Source of the DNA: Paramecium tetraurelia
Taxonomy: Eukaryota > Ciliophora > Oligohymenophorea > Peniculida > Parameciidae
Assembly (NCBI RefSeq): GCF_000165425.1
Contig: NW_001798970.1
Coordinates: 110,431-174,430 of the forward strand
Direction: 5' to 3'
Length of the DNA stretch: 64,000 bases
The translations under genes were made by a program, and so were the position numbers. A model generated the notes under the pieces. The model made no database searches. It had not been told where the DNA came from and saw nothing but the letters and a program-made list of their open reading frames with translations. The stretch's first letter is position 1, and each line of letters opens with the position of its first letter. Shown one piece after another: positions 59,122 through 64,000 of this stretch.

Positions 59122-59338
59122 CCTATAAATTAATAAAATAAATTTTTTAAATTCTCAATAATTTCCTAATTTACTAATTTTTGTTGTTCTATATTCTATA
59201 AATTTCGAAGTTCATATTAATTAGATTTATTTAAAATAGATAGATTGAATCATTCCTAAAATGGACAGAACATTTTCTTATGGAATAAATATAAAAATAA
59301 AGAAGATCCATTATAATATACTGAATTTTGATATTATC

Positions 59339-60188
59339 TCATTTTAAGGCAGCCAAGTACTCGCTATGTTCTTAGAATGGTGTTGATTCTAATTTGGTGT
59401 GTCCCCAAAGATCTGGGGTAAGGAAATTATAGGTTTCTTTAAGGGCATGGAAGGTTGCTTTCAAGAAGTTTGATCTGGTTCTTGTACTTCCTTTGGATTG
59501 AGTGTAGCAATCTTGGATACCAGCCATTTGTAAGACCTTCTTGGATGTGATGGCTGCAACTATACCAGTACCTCTGGGTGCTGGAACCAATCTAACTCTG
59601 ACTGATCCTTCCTTTCCTGTCACTTTGCATGGGACTGTGTGTGGTTAGGCAATCTTGTTTCCCCAATATCCTTTTCTGACTGGAATCAAATTAAGTTTAG
59701 CATTAATGACTGCTCCCTTAATGGCTCCTTGGACTTCTTTTGCTGATTTCCATCCCAAACCAATGTGTTAATGGGAATCTCCAACTACTACGTAGGCCTT
59801 GAATCTGGTTCTTTATCCTGCGCATGTTTGCTTTTAGACTGGACCAATGGCAAGTGGTTCTTCTTTTAAGGTCTTGAGGAAATGATCGACAATTTGATAT
59901 TCTAAATTATATAAAATAATTGATACCCTTAATTGGAATTGAGAATTAGAAAATAGTTTCAAGACTCTTAATTTTACCAGCCTTTACTAATCTTCCTAAT
60001 TTGGTCAATGGGACCCATTCTTATTCACCACCAAATCTTCTTGGACCTCTGTTTTATCTTGGAGCTCCTCCTTCTCTTCTTTCTCTTTATCCTCTTCCTC
60101 CTCTTCCGAATCCTTTCTTCTCAGCTGGGGCTGCCTCTTATTATTATTCTGGTGCAGGTTGGGCTTATTGTTACTCCTATTCTGCCAT
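59339..60188 (-). CDS. RPS2: 40S ribosomal protein S2 (uS5)
   Basis: Small-subunit ribosomal protein. The N-terminus is Gln/Ala/Pro-rich followed by an Arg/Gly region ([16 protein letters not shown]), as in other eukaryotes. Core blocks: [50 protein letters not shown] and [15 protein letters not shown]. An intron at 59902-59926 (25 nt) joins IPIK to EYQIVDHF. Start ATG 60186-60188, stop 59339-59341. Length about 274 residues fits the family. Confidence 0.95.
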
Positions 60189-60546
60189 TAAAATAAAAAT
60201 CTTAATTTAAAAATTTGTTTTCAAAGTTGTATATAAGCATAAAAAAGTGCATTATATAATAAAATAATCAATAGCGCTCTGAGAATAATCTGTACACAAG
60301 AACTCACATATTTTGACACAATTTAGAAGATGCATTTATAATTTAATTTTGTTAGGAGTGTAAAAGATATTGTATTAAGTATTCTTAAACATTTGAAACC
60401 ATAAGCATATCTAAACTAACAAATATAGATTAATTTATAGATTATATATTAAAATTTCAACAACAATATTCACTTATTGATATGATGTGATTAAAATAAC
60501 ACATATGAATATATATATAAATTTTGACATAGTATTATGCTTGTGA
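60189..60546. other. Upstream flank of RPS2, no gene seen
   Basis: About 360 bp of AT-rich sequence between RPS2 and the kinase stop. No frame supported; probably promoter and 3' flank. Confidence 0.5.
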
Positions 60547-61677
60547 TCAAATTTTGGAATTAAAAGTTTCACCCTCCCCTAAATATGTAATACCATCGAT
60601 TTTGGCATTTGGCATTTAAGGATTGCAAGGTGTATCTTCTAATGTTTGAGGTGGATGATTAATAACTCTTGTTGAGTTTTTTAGGTTGCTCTTTTCAGCA
60701 AAGGTTTTAAGAGGAGATACTTGCATATGAATAACATCCCAGCTAATTGAATTAAAGAATGGATGATTCTTTATTTCTTCATAGCCTCCTTTAACACCCA
60801 AGCGTTCTTTCGGATCATTTCTGAGTAGTTTTTGAATTAAATCACATGCAGTTGGACTCATGGTCTTTGGATAGGTAGGATCATTGAGTAAAATTTATTT
60901 GGTGATCCTTTCCACTCTTCTTTGTGGATCATTGAATGGTGGATTACCATTAATCATCTCAAATATAAGAATGCCTATAGTTTATATGACTACTTAATAC
61001 CTAGAGTCCAGATGTCAACTTCATAAGAATGACCTTGTCTTGTAATGATTTCTGGGGCTAGATACTCAGGAGTGCCAGCTAATAGATAGGATTTTTCATT
61101 ATCTTTTCTTAAGGTTGCTAATCCGAAATCTGTTAATTTAACATGTCCCGTTTCAGTCAGCAAAATATTTTCTGGTTTTAAATCCCTGTATATCACCTTA
61201 AGTTTTGTATTCAAATATTCAAGGGCTAATACTACTTCTGCTGCAACGAATCTTACAACATTTTCTGGTAATCCATTTTTTTTACATTTGAGAACATTGT
61301 AAAACTACCCTCCATTTATGCATTCCATTACAAAGAATATATACTTTGGATTTTGAAATGCAAATTTCAATTTTACTATAAAAGGATGTTTGCTTTATTT
61401 TAATACATTTCTTTCCAAAACTGTGTTTGTTTCTAAATTGCATTCTCTGATTTTCTTAATCTAAATTTATTTCATTGCATATATTTTATTAGTGTCCTTC
61501 TTTCTCACCTGATAAACCTTGCCGAAAGCCCCCTTTTATAATTATTTATCATACTTGTCCAAGCATTCCTATCTTAATAAAATCATCTTGGCTGATTTGT
61601 TATTTTAATGAAGGTGGTGGGATAACTACTAAGACAGGTTGCTTAGTTGCACTATTGGTTGCCAATTTAGCTACCAT
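60547..61677 (-). CDS. AGC-type Ser/Thr kinase (S6K/AKT-like core)
   Basis: Kinase domain starts about residue 38. Features: IGMLGQGAFGKVYQV glycine loop, split by a 22-nt intron at 61533-61554; YAMKQIQ lysine; HPFIVKLKFAFQ; YRDLKPENILL (Tyr-Arg-Asp, typical of AGC kinases); LTDFGLATL; LAGTPEYLAPEI activation segment with the PDK1-type Thr position; PPFNDPQRRVERI; LLRNDPKERLG; HPFFNSISWD. The C-tail after SPLKTF is short, about 60 residues, and I see no clear FxxF-S/T-F/Y hydrophobic motif. A 26-nt intron follows WTLG. Start ATG 61675-61677, stop 60547-60549. Confidence 0.9.
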
Positions 61678-61943
61678 TATATACAAAAATTACTTTTGTC
61701 CTCACTTATTGAACTAATAAAGGATGTTTTTAGATCGTGATTTGGGCAACAATTTCCCATTACTATTATATTAATAATTCATAAAAATTTACTTCTTTAT
61801 TTGATTGATCGCTATTTCCTATTCTCGAAACACGAAAAGAATTCAAATAATTGAACTATTTTTAATTAGAGTATTTAAGGTTAAAAGAAATACCATTTAA
61901 AGTGATCTATGAAATGTAATTACAATTAATTTGAATGTTTTCA

Positions 61944-62337
61944 ATGCTTAATAGTATATATTTGATATTTCATAAATATGAACTTAATTTTTTAGAGTTA
62001 TTAGAGTCTAAAGATTTCCAATATTTTTAATTAAATAATGTATTTACCAACATTTTACAAATTAGGATACCGAAGCTTGGAGTGCCAAGGGCAAGAGATT
62101 CTTGGGAATTATGCCAGCTGTTGGCTGCTGGGGTATGCTTTATTATTTAATAAAATTCTAGCTGTCTGGGCACTCTACCCAAATCTTTACAACACAGTAT
62201 ACACTGATTTCATCCCCCCTCCCAAAGGTAATTGTATGTCCTAAATGAAGGTGTCTAAAGAAGAGTACAAGAAGTCTGAGACATTGATATATCATTATTT
62301 GAAAATTACGATCACAAAATACTTCTTAGCATTCTGA
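61944..62337 (+). CDS. Small Trp-rich protein, exon structure uncertain
   Basis: The best-supported exon is about 62064-62129: DTEAWSAKGKRFLGIMPAVG, joined by a 29-nt intron near 62131-62159 to VWALYPNLYNTVYTDF and a polar tail that stops at TGA 62335-62337. A 26-nt intron ending at 62063 would join a first exon from ATG 61944, but that exon is Ile/Leu/Phe-rich and doubtful. One hydrophobic aromatic segment suggests membrane association, perhaps mitochondrial. No family recognised. Convergent with the PUF gene. Confidence 0.42.
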
Positions 62338-62476
62338 CTTATCGAAAAATAAGTCAATTATTAAATATATTTCCACAGTTTTTATTCAATATATTATATA
62401 TATATATATTCTAACACACTATCAACATTTCACTTATTTCTCCAAAAGACTGCAAATTCGTTAGCCTATTTGAATT

Positions 62477-64000
62477 TCAATTAAAATTACCGTGCAAAGT
62501 GGTTTTCAGAGCTTAATACTCCTACTGATTCTTTATTAAGTAGTTTAAAATGGATTGCTACATTTATTGATCGATTAAGATCAAAAATTTCTTGATCACA
62601 TAATTTGCAAATTAGTGATTTGCTAATTGCACAAAGTTTGTAGCTACATAGGAGAACTATTGCTAAGTTTAGTTTCTAAATAGCAGCCAATTTAGAACAG
62701 TTATCAATTCAGATTTACTCAATGTCTCTAAGGCTCTTTCAACAGTATTACTAATATATAGAGTAAGATTGCTCACCTTGCATATTTGTTAATGCTTAAT
62801 TGATAAAACTGTTAGATTACAAGTTAGATTAGTCGAGTTTTCTCTGGAGAGGGAATCCAAAATTACAATATGTGTTAAAGTATATAGTTTCCAAATTCGG
62901 TTTAACTTAAGCCTGAATAATTAGCGATAGATTGTTTGACTAGGTTGGCAATGAAATTGGGAGGGTATTATTGGATGATTTTGTGAATGATTTTGCATCC
63001 ATATATTTACTGGGCCATGTAATGAAACTAGAATAGATTGATGAGATACAGATTCTTCAACGATGGGAATGAGAAATTCCATTTTAGATTTGTCATAGGA
63101 TTCAAGCATCTTGAAAATGACATAGTTGCCATTGGAATCGTAAATCAAAGATCTCATATTCTAAACCAATTAAGAAAGTATAGAATTCTAGATATCCTCT
63201 TTGCCTTACGAATACTCAATCAACTTCTGCATGACTCTGCAACCAAAGGGATTCTTGGACAAATCGTAAAAGTGAGTCTTCAACTTGTTGAACATTCTGG
63301 TCTTGAGTTTGACATCTCCACAACTATCAAAGATCTTTTGAACAACGTAGTTCCCAAAGACGTCCTTCTGTATTTAGGGACTGATTCTTTCTAGCTTTTG
63401 GACTATCAATAATTGCTATTCCGGGGTTCCAGATTCAATTAGCTTCTGCAATTTTCGAGAGACAATTTAGTTTCCCCAAAGTGAATCCTATTGAAAATTT
63501 AATTTAGTCATTTACTATCAAACTTGAAATGTAGATGTCAGTCTCGATATCGGGTTCGAAGTACATTTGAGGACTGGCTTCATTTGAGTGATAGACCCCC
63601 ATTCCGATAACGTTGTCACTCTGAAGATCTTTGAAATATTGTTCTTCGTTGATTGAAATCACTCTCTAAGATAGAACTTGTTTGTTTATTTCTTATATGG
63701 GCGATTCCTATAGCCAAAGTTCTTTGATGTATTTAAACTTCTGATCATTCAAAGATTGATTGGAGTGTGGAGACGATTGCCCTTCGTTGGACTTGTTTTT
63801 ATTATTTCTTCGTATGAGGTCTTTCTACAAACTCAAACTCTGATGTTTCTTAAACTTCTCTTCTTGATCTATTTCATCGATGAAGTCTAGAATGCCACTG
63901 TGCTGATTGGTGAGTGGATCTAATTTGGGAGAAGTATCCAATGTTAACTGCTCGAATTCAGATTGAAGGGAAATCGTAACCGGAGAGCCAATCTCTTCTT
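62477..64000 (-). CDS. Pumilio (PUF) RNA-binding protein, 3' part
   Basis: Binds 3' UTR elements to control mRNA translation and decay. The 5' end lies beyond 64000. A Glu/Ser/Gln-rich disordered region comes first, then PUF repeats: NQIVSRKLQKLIESG, FGNYVVQKIFDSCG, NPFGCRVMQKLIEY, DSNGNYVIFKMLES, YGCKIIHKIIQ, FGNYILQHIL, NKYASNTVERALE and FANYVIKKFL, eight repeats with the usual five-residue base-reading pattern. Introns: 28 nt near 63488-63515, 22 nt near 63028-63049 and 26 nt near 62747-62772. Stop TGA 62477-62479. Confidence 0.92.

Noticed and set aside
59990-60210. Overlapping plus-strand Pro/Leu-rich ORFs
   Set aside because: They mirror the Arg/Gly/Gln-rich N-terminus of ribosomal protein S2 on the minus strand.
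63038-63394. 118-residue plus-strand ORF
   Set aside because: Antisense of Pumilio repeats, which are clear on the minus strand with introns in place.
1-64000. CRISPR arrays, bacterial operons, ribosome binding sites, insertion sequences
   Set aside because: The window is eukaryotic with tiny spliceosomal introns; I saw no spaced direct repeats of CRISPR type and no transposase.
1-64000. Retained IES elements (germline DNA)
   Set aside because: Short TA-bounded segments are everywhere in such AT-rich DNA. In solved genes every interruption fits a GT..AG intron, apart from the trichocyst and RIB43A cases, so there is no positive evidence for IESs.

Overview
The window looks like nuclear DNA of a Paramecium-type ciliate. 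Recognisable genes stay open only if TAA and TAG are read as glutamine and TGA is the sole stop. They are interrupted by introns of about 19-32 nt with GT..AG ends, the DNA is very AT-rich, and genes are packed with gaps often below 100 bp. A trichocyst matrix protein gene supports Paramecium. No array of TA-bounded inserts interrupts the solved genes, so a somatic (macronuclear) source seems likelier than germline, but that is an inference.

Layout. 1-5.2 kb: 3' end of one gene, PRP19 splicing ubiquitin ligase, ribosomal L31, a small basic protein and an unknown conserved-looking protein. 5.3-9.8 kb: PP2A scaffold subunit, CDC16/APC6, then a 5S rRNA gene. 10-19.3 kb: coiled-coil and orphan genes, a type I membrane protein, a trichocyst matrix protein gene with a frame problem, an LRR-ankyrin gene and an ATG8-like gene that overlaps its stop. 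20-29.9 kb: a Rab GTPase joined to a long coiled coil, an IQ-DH-PH-PX exchange-factor-like protein, a cyclic-nucleotide-gated type K+ channel and a short RIB43A. 30.5-38.7 kb: a coiled-coil protein, an ATG18/WIPI PROPPIN, a Myb/SANT protein, a Cys-rich secreted protein, a dually acylated MORN protein, a zinc-ribbon protein and an orphan. 38.7-45.7 kb: gene-poor, with an SNF2 helicase relic, an AGC kinase, two small genes and decayed minus-strand ORFs. 45.7-51 kb: a four-domain voltage-gated cation channel. 52-64 kb: an orphan gene, ribosomal L13a, SECIS-binding protein 2, AP-4 epsilon adaptin, ribosomal S2, an AGC kinase, a small orphan and the 3' part of a Pumilio (PUF) gene.

Neighbouring genes do not form one pathway. 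Loose themes are membrane traffic and autophagy (ATG8, PROPPIN, Rab, AP-4, PX protein), ciliary or cortical function (channels, RIB43A, MORN, trichocyst protein) and housekeeping (ribosome, spliceosome, APC, PP2A). Many neighbours are divergent with only 20-75 bp between start codons, or convergent with 25-60 bp between stops.

Limits: exon structures were worked out by eye. In this base composition any open frame looks protein-like, so orphan calls without family resemblance are weaker than family-based ones, and large genes may contain introns I did not place.
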